Part shown: positions 16,316-24,634 of the stretch, in pieces | Numbering within the stretch: position 1 is the first letter of the stretch | Layout: the number at the start of each line of letters is the position of its first letter | Assembly: GCF_027922045.1 (NCBI RefSeq) | Contig: NZ_BSEX01000001.1 | Location: 362,219 to 426,218, forward strand | Source of the DNA: Microbacterium terregens | GTDB lineage: Bacteria; Pseudomonadota; Alphaproteobacteria; Sphingomonadales; Sphingomonadaceae | DNA: 64,000 nt | Direction: 5' to 3' | Position numbers and translations under genes: made by a program | Notes under the pieces: generated by a model | What the model was told of the DNA's origin: nothing | The model's database searches: none | Seen by the model: the letters and a program-made list of their open reading frames with translations, nothing else

Positions 16316-17484
16316 GCCGCTGCGCCTTCGCACACGAGCGTCGCACCGCGCAGTTCATAACCCGCGATCAGCGCGTTCCAGCCGATGTCCGGCGTGCGTG
16401 CCAGCCGGATGCCGGGGACACGCAGCAGCCGATCGAGGAAGATCGCCGCCTCCTGCAGCGCGACCTGGGCTCCGGGGCAGCGATGCGCGCCGTCGCCAAA
16501 GGCAAGCCCCGCGCGTCCGACCCGCTCGGCCGGGCTCCGGTCCGGATCGAGCCGATGCGGGCAGCTTCCGACGGCCGCAGCGTCGCCATTCGCACCCCGC
16601 ACGTCCAGCGCGACGACCTCGCTCTCGGCCGCGGTCCTGCGGAACAACATGCCGACGACGGGTTCCAGGCGCAGGATTTCCTCCAGGATCGCGATCCGCG
16701 AGCCCTCGTCGCCAGCCAGGAAGCGGTCCCGCAGCGCATCGTCCTCCAGCAGGTGCCAGCCGGCCATGGTCAGGAATTCGCGCGTGGTGATCATGCCCGC
16801 CGCACCATAGGTCAGGCATTCGGTCAGGATCTCGCGCTCCGAATAGCCCTCGTCCAGCAGGTGCGAGATCACGTCGTCGCGCCGCTGCAGCCGCCGTGCC
16901 GCAACCGCAGGCCGGACGTCGCGCAGCAGGAAATTCAGCGCGCGCAGCTGCCCGCGTGCGAAGCCGAGCACCGTCGCCAGCCACGATCCCCCCTGCGGCA
17001 TGCCGGTCACCAGCGCGCCCAGCCGCTTCGCCATCCCCGCGCGGTCGCTGTCGGTCAGGCCCACGATTTCCGCCGCGATCGTCACCGCCATCTCCAGCCC
17101 GAGCGTGTCCAGATCGCCCCGCCCTGTCGCCCTGAGGCGCGCGACCAGTTCGTCGCTCGTGCGCTCCATCAGCGCGCGATAGGCGGTGGTGACCACCCGC
17201 GGCGCAAAGAAGCGCGCGGTCGCGCCGCGCTGCCGCCGGTGCTCCGCCCCGTGCTGGTAGAGGATCGGGACGCGGGTGAGCGACACCTTGTTCACCAGGT
17301 CCGCCAGGAACCCCGCCTGCCGCGCTTCGGGATTGCGCAGCAGCCCGCGGGCTTCCGCGAAATCGCGCACGACGCGCATCTGCACGCCGCCCTGCCCGCT
17401 CTGCCCAGCCAGCGCGACAGCCGCCGACTTGCGGTCGTCCCGCGCCGACACGGGGCAGAAACCGGAGATCGCTTGATCGGTCAT
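16312..17484 (-). CDS. Cytochrome P450
   Basis: 390-residue soluble bacterial P450. The haem-ligand loop is FGDGAHRCPG with the thiolate Cys at about 336, and the K-helix ExxR is in EEILRLE. The I-helix reads GAAGMITTRE, so the usual Asp/Glu before the conserved Thr is replaced by Ile. The N terminus has no membrane anchor. The substrate is not evident and no ferredoxin or reductase gene is adjacent. It heads an operon with the DUF2147 gene and is divergent from a TetR regulator that probably controls it. Confidence 0.9.
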   Translation of the reverse strand: MTDQAISGFCPVSARDDRKSAAVALAGQSGQGGVQMRVVRDFAEARGLLRNPEARQAGFLADLVNKVSLTRVPILYQHGAEHRRQRGATARFFAPRVVTTAYRALMERTSDELVARLRATGRGDLDTLGLEMAVTIAAEIVGLTDSDRAGMAKRLGALVTGMPQGGSWLATVLGFARGQLRALNFLLRDVRPAVAARRLQRRDDVISHLLDEGYSEREILTECLTYGAAGMITTREFLTMAGWHLLEDDALRDRFLAGDEGSRIAILEEILRLEPVVGMLFRRTAAESEVVALDVRGANGDAAAVGSCPHRLDPDRSPAERVGRAGLAFGDGAHRCPGAQVALQEAAIFLDRLLRVPGIRLARTPDIGWNALIAGYELRGATLVCEGAAA

Positions 17485-17498
17485 CTCGATACGCCTAC

Positions 17499-17521
17499 TT
17501 ATGATACATGGTGGATCATAA
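17499..17521. promoter_or_regulatory. Probable TetR operator over the TetR start codon
   Basis: TTATGAT (17499-17505) and ATCATAA (17515-17521) form a perfect 7-bp inverted repeat around a nine-base centre. The tetR start codon (17508) lies inside the centre and the P450 start is only 14 bases to the left, so one bound dimer could repress both genes. Confidence 0.6.
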
Positions 17522-18107
17522 AGTGGCGACCCCGCCCGGCAAGTCAAGGGACACGGCACACGCCGACCCCCGCATCGCCAAGTCGCGTCGCGCGCTGCAC
17601 GCCGCGCTGCTCGCCCTCGTCGCGGAAACGCCGTTCGAGGAGGTGACCGTGGCCGCGATCACCAAGCGGGCCGGCGTCGGCTACGCGACCTTCTTTCGCC
17701 ACTATCCCTCGACGGAGGCATTGCTGGGGGACATCGCCGATCAGTGGATCGGTGAGCTTCTCGCCCGCGTCGCGCCGCTGGTGATCGCACAGGATACGCA
17801 CGGTGCCGCTCTGGCGCTGGCGAGTTTCGTCGAGGCGCGCCGCCCGCTGTGCCGCGCCCTGCTCGTCGGCGCGGGAGAGGTCATGCGACGCGACATCACT
17901 GCGCGCGCCATCGCCGCTGCCGGCGGTGTCGAGACGCCCGTCCAGCCATGGCTGCCCCGTGATCTGGGCATCGCCCACGGCGTCGCCGCAACGCTCGCGA
18001 TCCTGCGATGGTGGCTGGAAGCGGATCGCCAGGAGGACGCAGCGGCGGTCGCGGACATCATCGACCGGCTCGTGTTCGCCCCCCTCGCCCAAGCGGCCGA
18101 CGCCTGA
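17508..18107 (+). CDS. TetR-family transcriptional regulator
   Basis: 199 residues. The N-terminal helix-turn-helix spans about 22-68 with the typical FEEVTVAAITKRAGVGYATFFRHYPS. The rest is an all-alpha ligand domain with no assignable inducer. The gene is divergent from the cytochrome P450 with 23 bases between start codons and carries the palindrome on its own start, which suggests autorepression and control of the P450-DUF2147 pair. Confidence 0.88.
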   Translation: MVDHKVATPPGKSRDTAHADPRIAKSRRALHAALLALVAETPFEEVTVAAITKRAGVGYATFFRHYPSTEALLGDIADQWIGELLARVAPLVIAQDTHGAALALASFVEARRPLCRALLVGAGEVMRRDITARAIAAAGGVETPVQPWLPRDLGIAHGVAATLAILRWWLEADRQEDAAAVADIIDRLVFAPLAQAADA

Positions 18108-19031
18108 CATTTGCGATCGACGATGATGGCTTTCTGATCCCGGCACCGCTCACGCGACACGGCCAAGCGCCCCGGTGACACGCTGGAGCAGCCCTGATCC
18201 GGTCGCCTTGCGCTCGGCACGGCTCTCCCTCGACACGAACAGAGACGCGAACCGGGGATTGCGCCACGATGCAGCGTCCGCCTATCGGCGCCCCTGTCGG
18301 GATCGGCCGGCCGCGAACATCGCTGCGGGCCGGCACGCCGATACGCCGCGCTACGTCTTCAGCAACCCGCACGACCCGGAAGAAGCGGCGCGACCTTCTC
18401 GCCCCTAGCCGGGCGCGGTCACGGGAGCGGGAACTTCACGGCGCGCCGTTAGAACCCCTACCCTCTCGTCGAAGGCAAGGTCGTTCCCCATCCGCTTCCC
18501 GCAGCAGGATCTCACCGTCGCTCACCACCTTGGAGACCATCGCGACATGGCCCGTCCGCATGCGACGGCTGGCTTCGAACGAACCAACCGCGCCTTCCCT
18601 GGAGGTGTGACAATCAAACGGATCGTCCCGGCGAGCACCCATCGATCGGCTCGGAAAGCGCCATCGGACACCAGCGTCGTGTCAGACGCGTCCTGAAATC
18701 CCGAATCGCGTGCGCCGGCGATTCTGCGACGCAGGCGGCCAGCACAGCGCGCCTGCCTCTCCGCCCGGCTTTCATGCGGAGGCCGGACCCCGCTGGAGCG
18801 CCGCGCAATCCTACGCGTCGAACGGAGCCCGACGAAGCTACATCGAGCCGCCGCTGTGTTCTCCGAAAGACGTTCGCACCTGCGGAACTTTTAGCGTGCT
18901 TCCGCCGTGCCCAACGCCGCTGAATACAGCAAGGGCGCCAATCTTGCTCGTAAGGATCCAAGATCGACGCCCGTTGCACTGCACAAATAACCTGCCCGCG
19001 GCCTAGTGTTTTCCCCGCCCGCAGCCGATGC
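18108..19031. other. 924-base gene-poor gap
   Basis: Apart from a short CHAP-domain remnant (18490-18600), I see no convincing gene, RNA or repeat. Several open frames of 60-120 codons exist on both strands but have no ribosome binding site and no family resemblance. The right part (about 18840-19010) is less GC-rich than the surroundings. Confidence 0.6.
18490..18600 (-). pseudogene. CHAP-domain amidase remnant
   Basis: The minus strand reads REGAVGSFEASRRMRTGHVA then MVSKVVSDGEILLREA. This matches the central CHAP segment (VLVFKSSGRMRxGHVAVVSKVV, DREILVDHANW) of small exported NlpC/P60-like peptidoglycan amidases common in sphingomonads. The conserved histidine of GHVA is present, but the N-terminal cysteine segment, signal peptide and the final strands are missing, so it is a decayed fragment. 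Confidence 0.5.
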
Positions 19032-19157
19032 TCAGAGAATAGCGAACAACACCAGGGACCAGATCACGGCACCAACCACAGCTGAGATAAGGAAGCTCAG
19101 TGCCAACGATGCAGGCATCGTGTCTTCAAGCTGTTCGAACGGCACCTTCATCGTCAT
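19032..19157 (-). CDS. Small single-pass membrane protein
   Basis: 41 residues starting MTMKVPFEQLEDTMPASLAL with one strongly hydrophobic helix (LSFLISAVVGAVIWSLVLFAIL) at the C terminus. A GAGGAGA ribosome binding site lies five to ten bases upstream of the ATG at 19157, which is the main support. It sits 117 bases downstream of the HlyD gene on the same strand. I do not recognise a family; a membrane-complex accessory peptide is possible. Confidence 0.55.
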   Translation of the reverse strand: MTMKVPFEQLEDTMPASLALSFLISAVVGAVIWSLVLFAIL

Positions 19158-19274
19158 CCTCTCCTCGGCGGGCTGCCCCGCTCTCCGACTCCACGATAGT
19201 TCCTTTCGCAGTCTCAACGGTCAAGCAAAAGATTCTGTTCCGAAACCACGACGAACGGAGTTCAGGCCAATCGT

Positions 19275-20681
19275 TTAATGTTCTCGAAAGCTTTGCCACA
19301 AACTCTGGTCCAGCGGCTCCAGAAGATATTGCAGCAGGGTCCGGCGTCGGAGCGGGATCAGGATTTCGACGGGCAGTCCCGGCTTGATCTCCCGCCCGCG
19401 CGCATGGCGACGCATGACGGCCAGGCCCGCCTCCGGCACCACCACCTCGCCCGTGTAGTAATGGGTGCCGGTGCGCTGGTCCTCGAAACTGTCGGCGGAC
19501 AAGCGGCTGATCGTGCCGAGGATCGGCGGCAGCGCCCGCGCATGGAGTGCCGGGATACGCACTTCCGCCTCCTGCCCCACGAACAGGTCGTCAGCATCGT
19601 CGGGCGCGATCCGCGCCTGGATCACCAGCGCCACCCGCTCGGGCACGATCTCCATCAGCCGCTCGCCCGCGCCGATCACCCCGCCCACCGTGTGCACCGT
19701 CAGCCCCACGATCTGGCCCGACGCCGGCGCCCGGATCAGCGTGTTCGCCAGCGCCTCCCGCGCCGCGCTCAGCTTGGGCATCAGGTCGTTCAGCGTGAAC
19801 TCGGTCGTGCGGAGCAAGTCCGTCAGCTGCTGCCGGTCATCGGAGGTGAGCGATCGGCTCTGCAACTGCTTCTCGCCGATCTGCTCGCGCACTTCAGCGT
19901 CGTTCGCACGCAGCCGCCCCGCCTCGCCCTCCAGGGCGGCAGCACTGCGTTCCAGCGCGCGGATGCGGTTCTCGCTCGCAAAGCCCTTCACCGCCAGCGC
20001 CCGCATCCCGCGCAGTTCGTCCTCCAGCAGCCGCTGCTGCGCGTCGATCGCGCGCAACTGCTCGCGGATGCCGATGCTGCGCGACACCAGCTGCGCGCCC
20101 TGCTGCGCCACCACTACCCGCTGGTCGGTGAGCGCCGTCTCGCTCGCGGCAAGCTCGCGACGCTGCAAGGCCATCGCCCGCTCCGCCTCGATGCGGTCGT
20201 CGCCTTCCAGGCGCGCAAAGCCCGGCGGCGGCTCCAGCGGCGCGCCGGTCAGCTGCGCCGTCAGCCGCGCACGCTGCGCCTGCAACGCGATCACCTGCGC
20301 GGTGAGTGAGCGCTCCAGGGCGCGCGTCTCGCTGCCGGCAAGTTCGATCAGCACCTGCCCCCGCGCCACCCGCTGGCCTTCGCGCACCAGCAGCGCGGCT
20401 ACGATGCCGCCCTGCTGGTGCTGCACCGCCTGGCGGTTTCCCGCCACTGCCACCGCGCCGCCCGCATAGGCGGCCGCATCCAGCCGCACGAACGCCGCCC
20501 AGCCCAGGAAGACGCCAAAGAACAGCAGCACCAGCAGCCAGCCGATCCGCCCCTCCCGCTCCACACCATCGCCGGCAGTCTCGCCCGCTTCGGCCACGCC
20601 GACCACGCCGGCTACGCTTGCGGCGGGCACGCGTCGTGGCGCCAGCGCACCTCGGATTCCTCCCACCGGGCTCCGGCTCAT
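19275..20681 (-). CDS. HlyD-family membrane-fusion protein of a type I secretion system
   Basis: 468 residues. One membrane helix at about 46-66 (IGWLLVLLFFGVFLGWAAFV) anchors the protein in the inner membrane; a lipoyl-like segment VQHQQGGIVAALLVREGQRV follows, then a long coiled-coil hairpin (about 110-290), the second lipoyl half (LIRAPASGQIVGLTVHTVGG) and the beta-barrel domain. It bridges the ABC ATPase to an outer-membrane channel. It overlaps the ATPase gene by four bases. The pair corresponds in position to atrB/atrD of sphingan clusters. Confidence 0.88.
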   Translation of the reverse strand: MSRSPVGGIRGALAPRRVPAASVAGVVGVAEAGETAGDGVEREGRIGWLLVLLFFGVFLGWAAFVRLDAAAYAGGAVAVAGNRQAVQHQQGGIVAALLVREGQRVARGQVLIELAGSETRALERSLTAQVIALQAQRARLTAQLTGAPLEPPPGFARLEGDDRIEAERAMALQRRELAASETALTDQRVVVAQQGAQLVSRSIGIREQLRAIDAQQRLLEDELRGMRALAVKGFASENRIRALERSAAALEGEAGRLRANDAEVREQIGEKQLQSRSLTSDDRQQLTDLLRTTEFTLNDLMPKLSAAREALANTLIRAPASGQIVGLTVHTVGGVIGAGERLMEIVPERVALVIQARIAPDDADDLFVGQEAEVRIPALHARALPPILGTISRLSADSFEDQRTGTHYYTGEVVVPEAGLAVMRRHARGREIKPGLPVEILIPLRRRTLLQYLLEPLDQSLWQSFREH

Positions 20682-22423
20682 GCGCTCCCCCCCGCGTCGT
20701 CCGCGATGGCACGGCCGCCCGAAAGCTGGCGGACCACGGCCTCGCGCGTGTCGAACATCTCCAGCCGGCCGTCGCGCAGCACCACCAGCTTGTCGCTCGC
20801 CGCCAGGATGCCGGTGCGGTGCGCGACCACGATGATGGTGACGCCGGCGCGCTTCTGCTCGGCAAGCGCCGCGGAGAGCTGCGCCTCGCCCTGCGCATCC
20901 AGGCTGGCGTTGGGCTCGTCCAGCACCAGCACGCGGGGTCGTCCGAACAGCGCGCGCGCCAGCGCGATCCGCTGTGCCTGCCCCACCGACAGCCCGGCCC
21001 CGTTCCATCCAAGCCTTGTGTCATAGGCCTGGGGCAGCCGCAGGATGAAGTCGTGTGCTCCGCACTGGCGGGCGGCGCGGATCACCTCCGCGTCCAGCGT
21101 TGCCCCCTCGCTTCCTTCCGCGCTCCGGAACCGGGCGATGTTCTGCTTGATCGTGCCCCCGAACAGCGTTGGCTCCTGCGGGACATAGCCGATCGCCGCC
21201 GCCAGTTGCTCCGCCGGCCAGTCGGCGAGCGCGGCGCCGTCGATCCGCACCGCTCCGGCCGCTGCGGGCTGCGCCCCGACCAGGGCGCGCACCAGCGTCG
21301 ACTTGCCGGCACCGCTTGGCCCGATCACCCCCACCATCTCCCCCGCGGCGATGCGCAGGTCGATGCCGTGCAGCACCAGGCGCGCGCCTTCGGGATCGGC
21401 GACGGACAGGCGCTCGGCCGCCACGTCGCCGCGCACCTCCGGCAGCCGCGTCTGCCCACCGGCGGGACCGGCGGCGTCGAACAGCCCCAGCAGCGCGCCA
21501 TAGGCGGTCCGCGCCTGGATCATGTTGCGCCAGGCGGCGGTGATCCCCTCGATCGGCGCCAGCGCCCGCGCGATGAGCAGCGAGGCGGCAAAGATCGTCC
21601 CGCCGGAAATCCGCTGCTCGATGGCCAGCAACGCGCCCAGCCCCAGGGCCAGCGACTGCATCGCGATCCGCACCGTCCGCGCGAGGGTAAGGTAGCGCGC
21701 CCCGACAAAGGCCGCGCGCATCTGCAGCGCCTGTGCGAGTTGCCGGTCGCGCAGGTGCAGCCGCACCAGCCCCGGCTGCATGCCCAGCGCCCGCACCACG
21801 CCTGCCGCCGCCAGGCTCGCGTCCACCCGCTGATAGCCATGCTGCTGCGCGGCGGAGGCATCCTGGATCAGCGCCTTGGTGCCGCGTTCGTTCAAAAAGG
21901 TGAGCAGCAGTAGGATCGCCGAACACGCCACCGCCATTACCCCCAGCGCCGGGTGGAGCAGGAAGCACACCAGCATGTAGATCGGGGACCAGGGCGCATC
22001 GAACAGCGCGATCATGCCAAGGCCGGTGATCGTCTGGCGCAGCGTGTCGAACTCGCGCAGCAGGACGCCCCCCTGCCCTTGCGCGTTCGGCGCCTGCAGC
22101 AGCGTTCCGATCAATGCGGGCCCCAGCAGCCGGTCGAGCCGCGCGCTGGCGCGGATCAGCAGGCGGGTGCGCAACAGGTCCAGCACCCCCAGCGTCGCCA
22201 CCGCTGCCAGGAAGATCAGCGTCAGCATGCCCAGGGTCATCACGCCGCGCGTCGGCACCACCCGGTCATAGACCTGCAGCATGTAGAGCGACGGCGCGAG
22301 GTAGAGCAGGTTCAGCAGCGCGCTGAACAACGCCGCATGGACCAGGTGGGCACGGCAGGCGGCAAGCGCTTCGCCCAGCACCGGGTTGCGCCGCACGCGG
22401 TGCGGAGGGCGGCTGCGCTGCAT
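20678..22423 (-). CDS. Type I secretion ABC transporter (permease-ATPase)
   Basis: 581 residues of the PrtD/HasD class, without an N-terminal C39 peptidase domain. The membrane domain covers about 25-300; the nucleotide-binding domain has Walker A GPSGAGKST (368-376), Q-loop near 416, signature LSVGQ (478-482), Walker B VLVLDEP (498-504) and an H-loop in VVAHRTG. The second signature glycine is Val, a small departure from LSGGQ. The ATG at 22423 gives the usual length; the frame stays open upstream through the polymerase gene. It probably exports a protein substrate, perhaps an EPS-modifying enzyme. Confidence 0.9.
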   Translation of the reverse strand: MQRSRPPHRVRRNPVLGEALAACRAHLVHAALFSALLNLLYLAPSLYMLQVYDRVVPTRGVMTLGMLTLIFLAAVATLGVLDLLRTRLLIRASARLDRLLGPALIGTLLQAPNAQGQGGVLLREFDTLRQTITGLGMIALFDAPWSPIYMLVCFLLHPALGVMAVACSAILLLLTFLNERGTKALIQDASAAQQHGYQRVDASLAAAGVVRALGMQPGLVRLHLRDRQLAQALQMRAAFVGARYLTLARTVRIAMQSLALGLGALLAIEQRISGGTIFAASLLIARALAPIEGITAAWRNMIQARTAYGALLGLFDAAGPAGGQTRLPEVRGDVAAERLSVADPEGARLVLHGIDLRIAAGEMVGVIGPSGAGKSTLVRALVGAQPAAAGAVRIDGAALADWPAEQLAAAIGYVPQEPTLFGGTIKQNIARFRSAEGSEGATLDAEVIRAARQCGAHDFILRLPQAYDTRLGWNGAGLSVGQAQRIALARALFGRPRVLVLDEPNASLDAQGEAQLSAALAEQKRAGVTIIVVAHRTGILAASDKLVVLRDGRLEMFDTREAVVRQLSGGRAIADDAGGSA

Positions 22424-23781
22424 CAGCCGGCCCCGAAGGCCGCAAGCGCAAGCCCAACGCGGGGCGGTTGCCCCCGCGGCGCCGCCGCCCGGATCGGCAG
22501 GCCCACGAGCCCGCTCGGCCCGATCGAACGCCGCGCCACCGCGATCAGGCAGCCATAGAGCGCAAAGATCGGCGCCACCGTCTTGATCGAGAGGAACGAG
22601 TAGCTGATCGGCATGCACAGCGCGACATAGATGGCGGTCGCGTTGACAAAGGCGCGCAGCTCGGCGGTGCGCTCGCGCGCCATCAGCACCACCAGCAGCC
22701 AGAAGGCGAGGAAGCCGAACAGCGACTGCGACTGGATCAGATAGGCCCAGCCGGCATCCGCATTGGCGTAAATGTTGGCGCTCGACTGGCCCCCGAACAC
22801 GTCCGCCACTTCCAGCCGGCCCAGATAGTCGACTCCCTTGCGCAACCGCCCCGCGAAGGTGTCGCCACCGCGCGGCAGCAGTTCTGCCGCCCGCAGCGCG
22901 AACAGCGTCGCGACCAGCACGGGCAGGTAGACCAGCGGCCACAGCCGCGGCCCCCAGCGGCCGAACGGCACGCCCAGGAGGATGCCGAACGCGCACACCA
23001 GCGCGAACCGCCCGTCGCATGCCACCACCAGGAACAGGTCGCTGAGCACCAAGGTCGCGCGCGTGCCCCAGCCGATCCGCCCCCACAGCGTCACCAGCAC
23101 GATCAGCACCACGATCGTCCAGTTCCCCAGCGATACCGGCTCCAGGAACACGGAAGTCGCCCGGTTCAGCCCGGAGCTTGCGAACAGGTTGCGCCCGCTC
23201 GGACGCTCCACGTTCAGGAACAGCCCCTCCCCCTCGCCCGACCAGAAGGTCTCCGCTTCGATCCCGCGCGTGTTGACGTAATAGGCGGTGACGTTGAACG
23301 TCGCCGCGAAGCTCTTCGGCGACGCCAACTCCCAGGCCGCGATCACGCTGATCAGCAGTTGCGCCGCCAGCAGCCAGCGCACCAGTTCGCGCCGGCCCAG
23401 GCACGTACCGAGCAGCGCAAAGGCGGGGATCAGCACCGCATCGCCCAGGAACTTGAGCTCCAAGGACTGGCGCACCACCGACAGCAGCAGCCACGCCAGG
23501 CACGCCGCGATCAGCAGCACCGTCCAGCGCCGCCAGCCGCCGCGGCGCCGCAGCAGCCCGGTCGCCAGGGCAAGCCCCATCACCAGCCCCTGCACCGCCG
23601 TCACGACGCTGCCGTTGATGGCGACGACGTGCGCGTTCACCCAGGCAAGCGCGATGTTGAACAGCAGCGCCAGCCACAGCGTCGCCAGGGCGAACCGCCG
23701 CAGCCGCGGCGCATGGGCGGGCGCGTTCGCACCCTCCGCAGGGTCCTCCCGGCTTGTCGCCGATGCCGCCTCGGCCGCCAC
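22423..23781 (-). CDS. O-antigen-ligase/Wzy-like polysaccharide polymerase
   Basis: 452 residues from a GTG at 23781, with 10-12 predicted membrane helices and a large periplasmic loop between about residues 155 and 225 (ESPKSFAATF.. through SGLNRATSVFLEP). This layout fits the polymerases encoded in sphingan-type clusters (spsG/gelG position). It would join lipid-linked repeat units in the periplasm. It starts four bases after the export-protein gene and abuts the ABC transporter gene, so all are one operon. Sequence identity within the family is too low to name a substrate. Confidence 0.75.
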   Translation of the reverse strand: MAAEAASATSREDPAEGANAPAHAPRLRRFALATLWLALLFNIALAWVNAHVVAINGSVVTAVQGLVMGLALATGLLRRRGGWRRWTVLLIAACLAWLLLSVVRQSLELKFLGDAVLIPAFALLGTCLGRRELVRWLLAAQLLISVIAAWELASPKSFAATFNVTAYYVNTRGIEAETFWSGEGEGLFLNVERPSGRNLFASSGLNRATSVFLEPVSLGNWTIVVLIVLVTLWGRIGWGTRATLVLSDLFLVVACDGRFALVCAFGILLGVPFGRWGPRLWPLVYLPVLVATLFALRAAELLPRGGDTFAGRLRKGVDYLGRLEVADVFGGQSSANIYANADAGWAYLIQSQSLFGFLAFWLLVVLMARERTAELRAFVNATAIYVALCMPISYSFLSIKTVAPIFALYGCLIAVARRSIGPSGLVGLPIRAAAPRGQPPRVGLALAAFGAG

Positions 23782-23785
23782 TGCG

Positions 23786-24619
23786 CTAGAACAGCCGCTC
23801 GCGGACGAACATCACGTCGCCGTCCTCGATCGGCGCGTCCAGGTCGGCGATCTCGCTCTGCTGCCCCCGCCGGGTCAGGCGGATGCGGTTCTGCGTGCCC
23901 GCGTCATTGGGCCCGCCACCCTGCGACAGGGCCTGGCGAAAGGTCATGCCCGCCCGGATCGGAAAGCTGCCGGGCGCGCGCACCTGTCCATAGATGTAGA
24001 AATGCTCGGCTGCCGGAACGAACAGCAGGTCGCCCGGCTGCAACACCGGATCCCCGGCCCCGCCGCGGGCCAGTGCCTCGATCGGGAAGCGCTGCGGGGC
24101 GGCGTCGCCCCGGCGCAGCAACACCGTCTCGCTCCCCTCGCGCTGCCCGCCCGCCGTCGCCAGCACCCGTGACAGCGGCTGCGCGCCCTGCAGCGGGTAG
24201 ATGCCGGGCCGCACCACCGCGCCCAGCAGCGTCACGCTGCGGCTGACATAGCTCGTCACCTCCACGTTCACGCGCGGGTCGCGCAGATAGCCTCCCTGTA
24301 CCAGGCCGGCGCGGATCTTCTCGGCCAGTCCGACCGGGGTCTCCCCTGCCGCGGTGACGCTCCCCATCAAGGGCAGCGAGACGCTGCCGTCCTGCTTGAT
24401 CCGCAGCCGCAGCGGCATGTCGGGCTGGCCATAGATGGTGACCTCCAGCTGGTCGTCGGGCCCCAGACGATAGTCGCCGGCCGCCCCCGGCACGGCGTCC
24501 GCAGGCGCCGGTCCACCGCCCCCCTGCATCGGCGCCTGCGCCTGCACGCTGCCCGTCCCGGCGAGCATCCCTGCCGCCAGCGCGGCGGCGATCCGTCGGG
24601 CCCATATCCCCTTGCCCAT
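23786..24619 (-). CDS. Wza/GumB-type polysaccharide export lipoprotein-like protein
   Basis: 277 residues with an N-terminal signal peptide (about 1-28, ending VQAQA). The polysaccharide export (Poly_export) domain begins DYRLGPDDQLEVTIYGQPDM at about 49, followed by two SLBB domains (LGAVVRPGIYPLQGAQPLSR and YIYGQVRAPGSFPIRAGMTF). No lipobox cysteine is visible near the cleavage site. It should form the periplasmic/outer-membrane conduit for the polymer, as SpsD/GelD does. No Wzc-type co-polymerase is next to it. Confidence 0.88.
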   Translation of the reverse strand: MGKGIWARRIAAALAAGMLAGTGSVQAQAPMQGGGGPAPADAVPGAAGDYRLGPDDQLEVTIYGQPDMPLRLRIKQDGSVSLPLMGSVTAAGETPVGLAEKIRAGLVQGGYLRDPRVNVEVTSYVSRSVTLLGAVVRPGIYPLQGAQPLSRVLATAGGQREGSETVLLRRGDAAPQRFPIEALARGGAGDPVLQPGDLLFVPAAEHFYIYGQVRAPGSFPIRAGMTFRQALSQGGGPNDAGTQNRIRLTRRGQQSEIADLDAPIEDGDVMFVRERLF

Positions 24620-24634
24620 GGCCTTCCCCTTTCT

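Noticed and set aside
18614..18979. Minus-strand frame of 121 codons in the gene-poor gap
   Set aside because: No ribosome binding site, arginine-rich composition and no recognisable domain; treated as noise.
20678..23677. A 999-residue fusion of the ABC transporter with upstream sequence
   Set aside because: The upstream part lies within the polymerase gene in another frame; the ATG at 22423 gives a normal type I ATPase.
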